A DNA stretch of 53,700 nucleotides. It comes from a virus. Under the pieces are notes generated by a model. That model searched no databases. It had not been told where the DNA came from and saw only the letters and a program-made list of their open reading frames with translations. Below are positions 46,543 through 52,376 of the stretch, piece after piece. Numbering within the stretch: position 1 is the first letter of the stretch; each line of letters begins with the position of its first letter. A program made the translations under genes and the position numbers. The DNA is taken from positions 1 to 53,700 of IMG/VR virus record IMGVR_UViG_3300023178_000062; one strand, given 5' to 3'.

Positions 46543-47067
46543 ATGGCAACTGAAACTTTAGTACCAGATGGTACAGTATTTACATTGACACAACTTTCTG
46601 GTAATGTTGGCGATGTAGATAACACTATTGCATCTGCTGATGGTGTATTTTTGACGAACCTAGAAACCAATGGTAATACACCAACTGTTCTGGCGTCATT
46701 TCCCACAGCATCTGGAGATTTAACGACAGGAGTTAATCAGGCATTTAGAGCACGGGTTGGAAAGGATTCTACTGGAGGTAATAATCCACAATTTACAATT
46801 GCTGTAATTGACAATGGAGGCACATTAACATCATCTACATTTACGGCAACTGATACTGTTAGTGATTTTTCTCTCACTTGGGATGCTGGCAATTTTACAT
46901 TATCAGATGGTGCTGGTGCTAATTTAGAGATTCAAGTTAGTCAATCTAGTGGAGGAACTGGTAGGGGTGCTAATCGAAGATGGATTGAAGTTGACGAACT
47001 TGAATGGAACGTTGAATATGACGTAGTTGTTGGTGGTGCTGCTGTTAGTCAAGCCATACTCATATGA
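46543..47067 (+). CDS. Structural protein, possible beta-sandwich (174 aa)
   Basis: It begins six bases after the fibre gene stop. The sequence is beta-rich (TPTVLASFPTASGDLTTGVN, FTLSDGAGANLEIQVSQSSG, then RRWIEVDELEWNVEYD), which resembles a jelly-roll or lectin-like surface domain. No signature catalytic or metal-binding residues are visible. It is the last gene before the gp13 late promoter, so it closes the fibre cassette. A decoration or glycan-binding role is inference only. Confidence 0.72.
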   Translation: MATETLVPDGTVFTLTQLSGNVGDVDNTIASADGVFLTNLETNGNTPTVLASFPTASGDLTTGVNQAFRARVGKDSTGGNNPQFTIAVIDNGGTLTSSTFTATDTVSDFSLTWDAGNFTLSDGAGANLEIQVSQSSGGTGRGANRRWIEVDELEWNVEYDVVVGGAAVSQAILI

Positions 47068-47073
47068 TAAATA
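47066..47073 (+). promoter_or_regulatory. Late promoter GATAAATA upstream of gp13
   Basis: A perfect NATAAATA that starts within the preceding TGA stop and lies 22 bases before the gp13 ATG. It likely starts the neck-terminase block. Confidence 0.75.
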
Positions 47074-47094
47074 CTTAAAAAGTAGGTTGTAAGA

Positions 47095-47922
47095 ATGGCT
47101 CAACCATCAACTCGGGCAGAGTTCACTGACTATTGCTTAAGGAAACTTGGTGCTCCTGTATTAGAAATTAACGTAGATGACGATCAAGTTGATGACTTGA
47201 TTGATGATGCTATCCAATTCTATCAGGAGTATCATTATGATGGTGTAGAAAAGATGTATCTCAAGCATCAACTTACAGCAGATGAACTAACTAGATTTAA
47301 AAGTTCAAATCAAAATACTATTGCTGGAGATGACAATCCAGCACCAGTGACAACGGACACTTGGATTGAAAGAGATAATTATCTACAAGTACCGGACCAT
47401 GTGATTGGTATTTCTAAAGTGTGGGGACTATCTAGCAGTACAATTAGAGGTAATTTATTTGGACTTACATATAGATTATTTTTAAATGATTTGTATTCTT
47501 TTGGTTCAGTTGATTTACTGAACTATTACATGGTAAAACAATATCTAGAAACTATTGATATGGTAATCAATAGTGGTTCTCTTGTTGGATTTAGATTTAA
47601 TAAGAGACAAGATAGATTATATGTTGATATCGACCCATCATTTCTTACAGCAGATGATTTTCTTATTATTGAATGCCATCGTGCATTAGACCCAGCATCT
47701 TGGACTCAAGTATGGAATGATAGTTTCCTCAAGAAGTATGCTACTGCTCTCATCAAGAGACAGTGGGGACAGAACATGATTAAGTTCAACAACGTTCAAC
47801 TCCCAGGCGGTATCACAATGAATGGACGCCAGTTATATGAGGATGGCAACATGGAAGTGTTGGCATTAGAAGAGAAGATGATGTCACATTATCAATTACC
47901 ACCCCTAGATATGATCGGATGA
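47095..47922 (+). CDS. gp13: Neck protein gp13 (275 aa)
   Basis: The N-terminus (MAQPSTRAEFTDYCLRKLGA, then PVLEINVDDDQVDDLIDDAI and QFYQEYHYDG) is the typical start of gp13 in T4-like cyanophages. T4 gp13 is 309 aa and, with gp14, forms the head-completion and neck complex that seals the filled head and accepts the tail. Order 13-14-15-16 is kept downstream with a one-base gap to gp14. The start is supported by a late promoter immediately upstream. Nothing in the sequence looks truncated. Confidence 0.95.
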   Translation: MAQPSTRAEFTDYCLRKLGAPVLEINVDDDQVDDLIDDAIQFYQEYHYDGVEKMYLKHQLTADELTRFKSSNQNTIAGDDNPAPVTTDTWIERDNYLQVPDHVIGISKVWGLSSSTIRGNLFGLTYRLFLNDLYSFGSVDLLNYYMVKQYLETIDMVINSGSLVGFRFNKRQDRLYVDIDPSFLTADDFLIIECHRALDPASWTQVWNDSFLKKYATALIKRQWGQNMIKFNNVQLPGGITMNGRQLYEDGNMEVLALEEKMMSHYQLPPLDMIG

Positions 47923-47923
47923 T

Positions 47924-48868
47924 ATGCCTACCAGTCACTACTTTCCGCTGTACTACAAAAATGATGGCAGCGAGCAAAATTTATATCAAGATTTAGTAGA
48001 CGAACAGATACGTCTGTTTGGTAGCGACATCTATTATATCACAAGAAAAACAATACGAGACCAGGCATTAAATCAGATTGTCTTCTCAGAGTTTAGTGAG
48101 AAGATTGTTATCGAAGCTATGCTACAGAACGTAGAAGGTTTTGGAAATCAATCTGAGTTCATCAGCAAGTTTGGTTTAAGAGTTACGGACGAGATTACAT
48201 TTACGATGTCAGTTCGTAGGTGGGAACAGGAATCCACACGCCTGAATAATCTAGAGGTGGAGTCTAGACCTAATGAAGGCGACTTAATCTTTTTCCCATT
48301 GACAGGTGATTTGTATGAGATTAAGTTTGTCGAAAGAGAAGCGCCATTCTATCAGTTAGGCAAACTATATTTCTTCACAATGACCTGTGAAATCTACGAG
48401 GTTGGTAGTGAAGACATTGATACTGGTATTCCTGAGATAGACGACATTGAAGCAGACAACGATTATGCCATTAGTTTTGTTCTTGCTGATGGAGGCACTG
48501 GTAATTATTATATTGGTGATAAAGTTGAATTCTATACTGACGTAGTTGTTGGTAATCTAGCAAATCCAACTGGTATCAAGGGTGAAGTATCTGACTGGGA
48601 TGCTCCATCCAGAAGACTTGAACTCATTAATGTTACTGGTGATTGGGATGAAACTTATTATGTTGGTAGAGAATCCGGTGCAGATACAAATGTAAATACA
48701 ACAGATGGTATATATCAGTTAGGAACTCAGGCAGAATTTACTGATATAGATGACGCCAATACTGACTTTGATGATAATAAATACATTGAAGAAGCTGCGG
48801 ATGATATTCTGTTATGGACGGAAGAAAATCCTTTTGGCGAAGTCGGTAATCTAAATGGTAACTTCTGA
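47924..48868 (+). CDS. gp14: Neck protein gp14 (314 aa)
   Basis: The gp14 family pattern is clear at the N-terminus (SHYFPLYYKNDGSEQNLYQD ... IRLFGSDIYYITRK) and in the middle (SEFISKFGLRVTDEITFTMS, VRRWEQE). gp14 partners gp13 at the head-tail joint. The C-terminal part (about residues 165-314) is acidic and Asp/Asn-rich, ending ENPFGEVGNLNGNF. T4 gp14 is 256 aa, so this copy carries additional C-terminal sequence. The stop TGA shares one base with the gp15 ATG (48868), indicating coupling. Confidence 0.95.
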   Translation: MPTSHYFPLYYKNDGSEQNLYQDLVDEQIRLFGSDIYYITRKTIRDQALNQIVFSEFSEKIVIEAMLQNVEGFGNQSEFISKFGLRVTDEITFTMSVRRWEQESTRLNNLEVESRPNEGDLIFFPLTGDLYEIKFVEREAPFYQLGKLYFFTMTCEIYEVGSEDIDTGIPEIDDIEADNDYAISFVLADGGTGNYYIGDKVEFYTDVVVGNLANPTGIKGEVSDWDAPSRRLELINVTGDWDETYYVGRESGADTNVNTTDGIYQLGTQAEFTDIDDANTDFDDNKYIEEAADDILLWTEENPFGEVGNLNGNF

Positions 48869-49704
48869 TGTTTGGAACTGAATACTATCATAGAGCTATA
48901 GACAATACCGTAAAAGGTTTTGGTACGCTCTTCAACAATATAAAAATTGTTAGGAAAGATCCCACTACAGGAGAAGTTCTACAGAAGCAGCGTGTGCCTT
49001 TGGCATATGGTCCTAGAGCAAAGTTTGAAACTAGATTAGAACAGAATCCAGAACTACAGAAGAAGGCAATTACTTTGCCATTCATGTATTTTGAGATGAC
49101 TGGTTTGAGTAGAGATTCATCTAAGCAACTACCACCTATCACAAAAATTTTAGCACCACAAACAGATGAGTCTGGAAACAACACTGGTATATCTGAGCAG
49201 TATGTTCCTGTAGCATATGACTTTGATTTTGAAGTAGGATTTATGGTGAAGGATACCTACGAAGGTAATCAAATACTAGAACAGATTCTACCATTCTTCC
49301 AACCATACTATAACATCACTATCAACTTCATTCCTGATATGAATGAATATAAGGATGTTAAAATTAATCTAAGTAGTGTTGATTATGAAGATGACTGGTT
49401 GGATGATTTTAGTGACAGAAGAAAGATTACATACACACTTAGATTTGTAGTCAAGTCATACATCTACGGACCTTACACCAAGGCAGATACAATCAAGAAA
49501 GCAACAATCTTCGAGACTGCTGGTGGTCTTGGCACTCCAAGAAGAGCAGTCAAGCGTGTCACTGAGGTTGAACCGCTCAAGGATTACGATGGTGATGGTG
49601 ATATCGATACCGCAGATAGAGACCTAGTATCTCCAGCAGATACTTTTGATGATGATTACGGATTTAGCTTTGATGTATTTGAAGGAGATGATGCACAGTC
49701 ATGA
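48868..49704 (+). CDS. gp15: Tail sheath stabilizer / tail terminator gp15 (278 aa)
   Basis: Length is close to T4 gp15 (272 aa). The start MFGTEYYHRAIDN ... GTLFNNIKIVRKD parallels T4 MFGYFYNSSFRRY ... GDLFSNIQIKRQ. The stretch ILEQILPFFQPYYNITINFI matches T4 IVEQILPYFQPHFNTT, and DFSDRRKITYTLRFVVKSYI matches T4 LSRRRIEWSLTFEVNGWM. gp15 forms the hexameric ring that terminates the tail tube and sheath and connects to the neck. The stop overlaps the gp16 ATG (ATGA at 49701). Confidence 0.95.
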   Translation: MFGTEYYHRAIDNTVKGFGTLFNNIKIVRKDPTTGEVLQKQRVPLAYGPRAKFETRLEQNPELQKKAITLPFMYFEMTGLSRDSSKQLPPITKILAPQTDESGNNTGISEQYVPVAYDFDFEVGFMVKDTYEGNQILEQILPFFQPYYNITINFIPDMNEYKDVKINLSSVDYEDDWLDDFSDRRKITYTLRFVVKSYIYGPYTKADTIKKATIFETAGGLGTPRRAVKRVTEVEPLKDYDGDGDIDTADRDLVSPADTFDDDYGFSFDVFEGDDAQS

Positions 49705-50117
49705 ACGAATTTGAAAAGAGTATGGAAGAGACCTTTGACATTGAAGTGGCAAAGGAAGAACCTATTGAAAAATTTAAGCAAGCAAAGAAACGAGCAGAGG
49801 ACAACCACCAGGACAAGGACTACGAATACGTTCGTGGTTCTCTCTATGACCTCATTGAGAAGGGTCAGGAAGCAGTCAATGGTGCTCTAGAGATCGCACA
49901 GGAGTCGGGTCATCCTAGAGCGTATGAGGTGGCGGGCAACCTCATCAAGCAGACCACAGAGATGGCAGAGAAACTGACTGACTTGCATAAGAAGATGAAG
50001 GATTTGGATGAAGATAAATCTGGTCCTAAGACAGTCACAAATAATAACTCGATGTTTATTGGCAGCACTTCTGATTTACAAAAAATGCTTAAGTCAATGG
50101 GCGTAAAGAATAAATAA
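49701..50117 (+). CDS. gp16: Terminase small subunit gp16 (138 aa)
   Basis: Residues about 65-138 contain SGHPRAYEVAGNLIKQTTEM, LTDLHKKMKDL and MFIGSTSDLQKML, which parallel T4 gp16 ADSPRHMEVFATLMGQMT, ILKLHKDMKDI and VFMGSPTELM. The protein is mostly helical and charged, as expected for the ring-forming DNA-recognition subunit that regulates the gp17 motor. It is 26 residues shorter than T4 gp16, mostly at the ends. In T4, genes 16 and 17 are adjacent; here six ORFs separate them. Confidence 0.93.
   Translation: MNEFEKSMEETFDIEVAKEEPIEKFKQAKKRAEDNHQDKDYEYVRGSLYDLIEKGQEAVNGALEIAQESGHPRAYEVAGNLIKQTTEMAEKLTDLHKKMKDLDEDKSGPKTVTNNNSMFIGSTSDLQKMLKSMGVKNK
50109..50116 (+). promoter_or_regulatory. 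Late-promoter-like AATAAATA at the gp16 stop
   Basis: A perfect NATAAATA match overlapping the gp16 stop codon, but only 10 bases before the next ATG in an A-rich run. The leader would be only a few bases long, so this may be chance composition. Confidence 0.35.
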
Positions 50118-50126
50118 AAATAAAAA

Positions 50127-50384
50127 ATGTCTTACATCAGACACGACGAAAATAATGATCCCGTTGTACCACAACCATCATCAACATCAGTAACCATTTA
50201 TAGTGGCACTGAGGGATGGACTGATATTACATATGAAGATTGGAATGCTGATTATATTGCCAGAAATGTTGACAATAGTGTGAGAACTCCTGGTGTGTAT
50301 CAGGCAAGAAATGCTGATAATACACCAAGAACTCCAGCAGCATATCAAAGACACGACAAAGATAACAATCCGGTATTAATCTAA
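50127..50384 (+). CDS. Small protein with 15-residue tandem repeats (85 aa)
   Basis: Residues 43-57, 58-72 and 73-85 form three units of a 15-residue repeat of type Y-[IQ]-A-R-N-x-D-N-x-x-R-T-P. A related unit occurs at residues 3-15 (YIRHDENNDPVVP). The protein is hydrophilic with no membrane segment or signal peptide. No named family was recognised. It is followed by a one-base overlap (TAATG) with the 265-aa structural gene, so co-expression is likely; a late virion or DNA-packaging-associated role is conjecture. Confidence 0.72.
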   Translation: MSYIRHDENNDPVVPQPSSTSVTIYSGTEGWTDITYEDWNADYIARNVDNSVRTPGVYQARNADNTPRTPAAYQRHDKDNNPVLI

Positions 50385-51181
50385 TGGCACAATGGAATAA
50401 AGATACGCAAGACTATAGGGCACAGGACACTACCAACTTTGAAGTAGTGATGCTGGCAGACCAGAATGGCAATCCATTGAATAGTTATGGTGCTGCTGCT
50501 AACATTCCTATTGCTGCTGGACTGTTAGAAGGATATTCACACATCAATAAGTTTGGATTTAGAGATACTATTGCTAATTCTTGGCAAACCATCTGGGATA
50601 AAGCAACAGATTATGCATACTATGCTGCCGCTACAGTAACTGCAGTTGCAGATAATGCTGGTCAGGGCACGACTGATGATGGCGGAACTGTAGAGGTTCA
50701 GGGTTTAGATGAAAACTATGCTCCAGTAACAGAAACGTTGACTATTGGTGGTGCTGCATCAGTAGCACAATTCTCCAGAGTGTTCCGTGCAAGAATGATT
50801 ACTCCAAATACTGGCACAACTAATGATGATGAAATTAGAATTAAAAATGGTGTCAATGATGTAGCAGTAATTATTGCTGGTGCTGGTCAAACTTTGATGT
50901 CCTTATATACGATCCCTGCTGGCAAGACAGGATATTTGATGAAACTTCAAGGTTCTATTGATGCTAACAATGATGCTCTGTTTAGATTGTATGCAAGACC
51001 TTTTGGTGGAGCATTTAATGTTAAAGGTCAGTTTGGAGTATTTGCTTCTGGGTTCAACTATGACTATCCAGTTCCTTTAAGATTTGAAGAGAAAACAGAT
51101 ATAGAAATAAAAGGTCTATCTCAAAATGGTGTAGGTGGTGGAGCAATCTTTGATATTATACTTGTAGATAACGAGGTATAA
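50384..51181 (+). CDS. Phage virion structural protein (265 aa)
   Basis: The pattern is familiar from uncharacterised phage structural proteins: INKFGFRDTIANSWQTIWDK, GTVEVQGLDENYAPVTETLT and an IPAGKTGYLMKLQGSIDANN segment. The C-terminal half (FNYDYPVPLRFEEKTDIEIK) completes a beta-rich fold. No T4 homologue was recognised. It has no signal peptide or catalytic motif. The ATG shares one base with the upstream stop. Its place inside the gp16-gp17 interval is unusual for a tail-type protein. Confidence 0.8.
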   Translation: MAQWNKDTQDYRAQDTTNFEVVMLADQNGNPLNSYGAAANIPIAAGLLEGYSHINKFGFRDTIANSWQTIWDKATDYAYYAAATVTAVADNAGQGTTDDGGTVEVQGLDENYAPVTETLTIGGAASVAQFSRVFRARMITPNTGTTNDDEIRIKNGVNDVAVIIAGAGQTLMSLYTIPAGKTGYLMKLQGSIDANNDALFRLYARPFGGAFNVKGQFGVFASGFNYDYPVPLRFEEKTDIEIKGLSQNGVGGGAIFDIILVDNEV

Positions 51182-51184
51182 ATA
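51177..51184 (+). promoter_or_regulatory. TATAAATA motif overlapping the DUF6321 gene start
   Basis: A perfect octamer, but it includes the stop codon of the upstream gene and the first base of the next ATG. A transcript from it would start inside the DUF6321 gene, so it cannot serve that gene's own full-length translation. It could serve downstream genes or be coincidental; GAGG at 51173-51176 is the likely ribosome site. Confidence 0.3.
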
Positions 51185-51465
51185 TGAAGTCGTTTAAGCA
51201 ATTCAGGAATGAGCTCAACGAATCAGCCTGGACCAGAAAAGAAGGACAAAATAAGTCCGGAGGACTTAACGAAAAAGGACGAAAGTCTTATGAAAAGGAG
51301 AATCCAGGATCAGACCTTAAAGCACCAAGCAAGAAGGTTGGAAATCCCAGGAGGGCATCCTTCTGCGCTAGAATGAAAGGAATGAAGAAGAAACTTACTA
51401 GCAAGAAGACTGCTAATGATAAGGATTCTAGAATTAATAAATCACTACGAGCCTGGAATTGCTAG
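51184..51465 (+). CDS. DUF6321 protein with capsid-targeting-like N-terminus (93 aa)
   Basis: Residues 15-93 (AWTRKEGQNKSGGLNEKGRK, ... ENPGSDLKAPSKK, ... FCARMKGMKKKLTSKKTAND, ... SRINKSLRAWNC) are characteristic of DUF6321, a small basic phage domain of unknown function. The first 13 residues, MKSFKQFRNELNE, resemble the T4 capsid-targeting peptide MKTYQEFIAE of internal head proteins, and LNE fits the gp21 prohead protease consensus (L/I-x-E). This suggests an internal head protein, cleaved after E13 and possibly ejected with DNA; that is inference. The protein is strongly Lys/Arg-rich. A GAGG ribosome site precedes the ATG. Confidence 0.85.
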   Translation: MKSFKQFRNELNESAWTRKEGQNKSGGLNEKGRKSYEKENPGSDLKAPSKKVGNPRRASFCARMKGMKKKLTSKKTANDKDSRINKSLRAWNC

Positions 51466-51535
51466 TGTATCTTGAACCGCATCTCAATAAAAAATCTGCG
51501 GAGTGTTCCCAACTTTGGTATGAGTGGGAGACTTT

Positions 51536-51667
51536 GTGGCGAAAAAAGCATTAGGAGCACCGGAAGCGAGAAGGCGATGGTGTAAATGTGCTGATGAATT
51601 AGGGGAAATGGTAAGTGAGGAAGTCAAAACAAATCCTCGTTACAATAATGTAAGAATGGAGTGGTAA
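51536..51667 (+). CDS. Small ORF with GTG start (43 aa)
   Basis: It encodes a compact charged peptide beginning AKKALGAPEARRRWCKCADE and ending in MEW. The start is GTG with a GGGAG ribosome site five bases upstream, and the frame fills most of the otherwise empty gap between the DUF6321 gene and petE. A WCKC pair is present but no complete metal site. No ATG start exists in this frame before the body of the protein. It is below usual length cut-offs and would be missed by many gene callers. The function is unknown. Confidence 0.6.
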   Translation: MAKKALGAPEARRRWCKCADELGEMVSEEVKTNPRYNNVRMEW

Positions 51668-51698
51668 CAACATACATAATGTAGATATATTAAGACAA

Positions 51699-52022
51699 AT
51701 GAAGTTTCTTTTAGGACTACTTGCTTCACTATTTTTTGCACTTCCTGCATGGGCTGTTGACGTTCAAATGGGTTACGATGGTAATCTTGTGTTTGAACCT
51801 GCTGAAGTTTCTATTGCTGCTGGGGAGTCAGTTCATTTTGTTAATAATATGCTTCCTCCTCATAACGTAGTTGTGGAGGACCATCCAGAGATTTCACACG
51901 AAGGTCTTGCTATGATGCCCGGCGAAGAATTTGATGTTACCTTTGCTGAAGCAGGGGATTACACATACTGGTGCGGACCACATAAAGGTGCCGGTATGAT
52001 TGGAACTGTTCACGTTTCTTGA
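51699..52022 (+). CDS. petE: Plastocyanin (cyanophage auxiliary metabolic gene)
   Basis: This encodes a 107-aa precursor with a signal peptide (residues 1-19, hydrophobic core then LPAWA) cut before VDVQ, leaving about 88 mature residues for the thylakoid lumen. The type 1 copper ligands are all present: H55 in PPHNV, C92, H95 and M100 in YWCGPHKGAGMIG, with the canonical C-H-M spacing. Plastocyanin carries electrons from cytochrome b6f to photosystem I. Phage copies are thought to sustain or redirect photosynthetic electron flow during infection. The mature protein is about ten residues shorter than cyanobacterial plastocyanins, the loss lying between H55 and C92. It is located between gp16 and gp17. 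No strong promoter of its own was identified. Confidence 0.97.
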   Translation: MKFLLGLLASLFFALPAWAVDVQMGYDGNLVFEPAEVSIAAGESVHFVNNMLPPHNVVVEDHPEISHEGLAMMPGEEFDVTFAEAGDYTYWCGPHKGAGMIGTVHVS

Positions 52023-52049
52023 CACAAACCTAAAAGTATAATTAAGTAC

Positions 52050-52073
52050 AGCACTATACAAAAATAATGTGCT
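52050..52073 (+). repeat. Short inverted repeat downstream of petE
   Basis: AGCAC (52050-52054) and GTGCT (52069-52073) can pair with a 14-base AT-rich loop. There is no U tract after it, so it is a weak candidate for a terminator or RNA-stability hairpin. It lies just before a late promoter. Confidence 0.35.
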
Positions 52074-52075
52074 AG

Positions 52076-52083
52076 GATAAATA
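52076..52083 (+). promoter_or_regulatory. Late promoter GATAAATA upstream of the zinc-ribbon gene and gp17
   Basis: A perfect NATAAATA in the 87-bp gap after petE, 26 bases before the next ATG (leader about 21 nt, with GGGA at 52098-52101). It would drive the zinc-ribbon gene and gp17, separating them transcriptionally from petE. Confidence 0.7.
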
Positions 52084-52109
52084 CAAATTATACAATTGGG
52101 AATAGTACC

Positions 52110-52376
52110 ATGCCAGATAAGGAAATGTCCGACCTGAAACTTGACAGGAAGGAATGTCCAAAGTGCGGTGCTGTTTGGATAAACGGACAACACTACTGGT
52201 CTGGTACTGGGAATAAAGGAAATGAGTTGGATCTTGCTGGCTTGGTGTGTAATAAGCTTGGTGATGACACTTGTATCAATCCTGTAAAGGGTAGTGATGG
52301 TGGAGACACCTGGGACGCACGTCTAAATATTCTTGACAGATATAATGAAGATCTAGATAGAGCGAATGAGTGGTAA
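52110..52376 (+). CDS. Zinc-ribbon-like protein upstream of gp17 (88 aa)
   Basis: A CPKC knuckle (residues 16-19) is followed by further cysteines in LVCNKLGDDTC (about 46-55), giving four cysteines suitable for one structural zinc. The motif GAVWINGQHYWSGTG and the acidic C-terminus NEDLDRANEW are typical of a small protein I associate with T4-like cyanophages. The gene overlaps the gp17 start by 11 bases, implying translational coupling to the packaging ATPase. Its role is not known; an accessory role in packaging or late regulation is inference. ATG 52110 is chosen over an internal ATG at 52125 because of the GGGA site. Confidence 0.82.
   Translation: MPDKEMSDLKLDRKECPKCGAVWINGQHYWSGTGNKGNELDLAGLVCNKLGDDTCINPVKGSDGGDTWDARLNILDRYNEDLDRANEW

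Noticed and set aside
51660-51698. Host-type early promoter for petE
   Set aside because: TATATT-like bases are present, but no convincing -35 element with correct spacing is seen, and AT-rich DNA makes such matches common.
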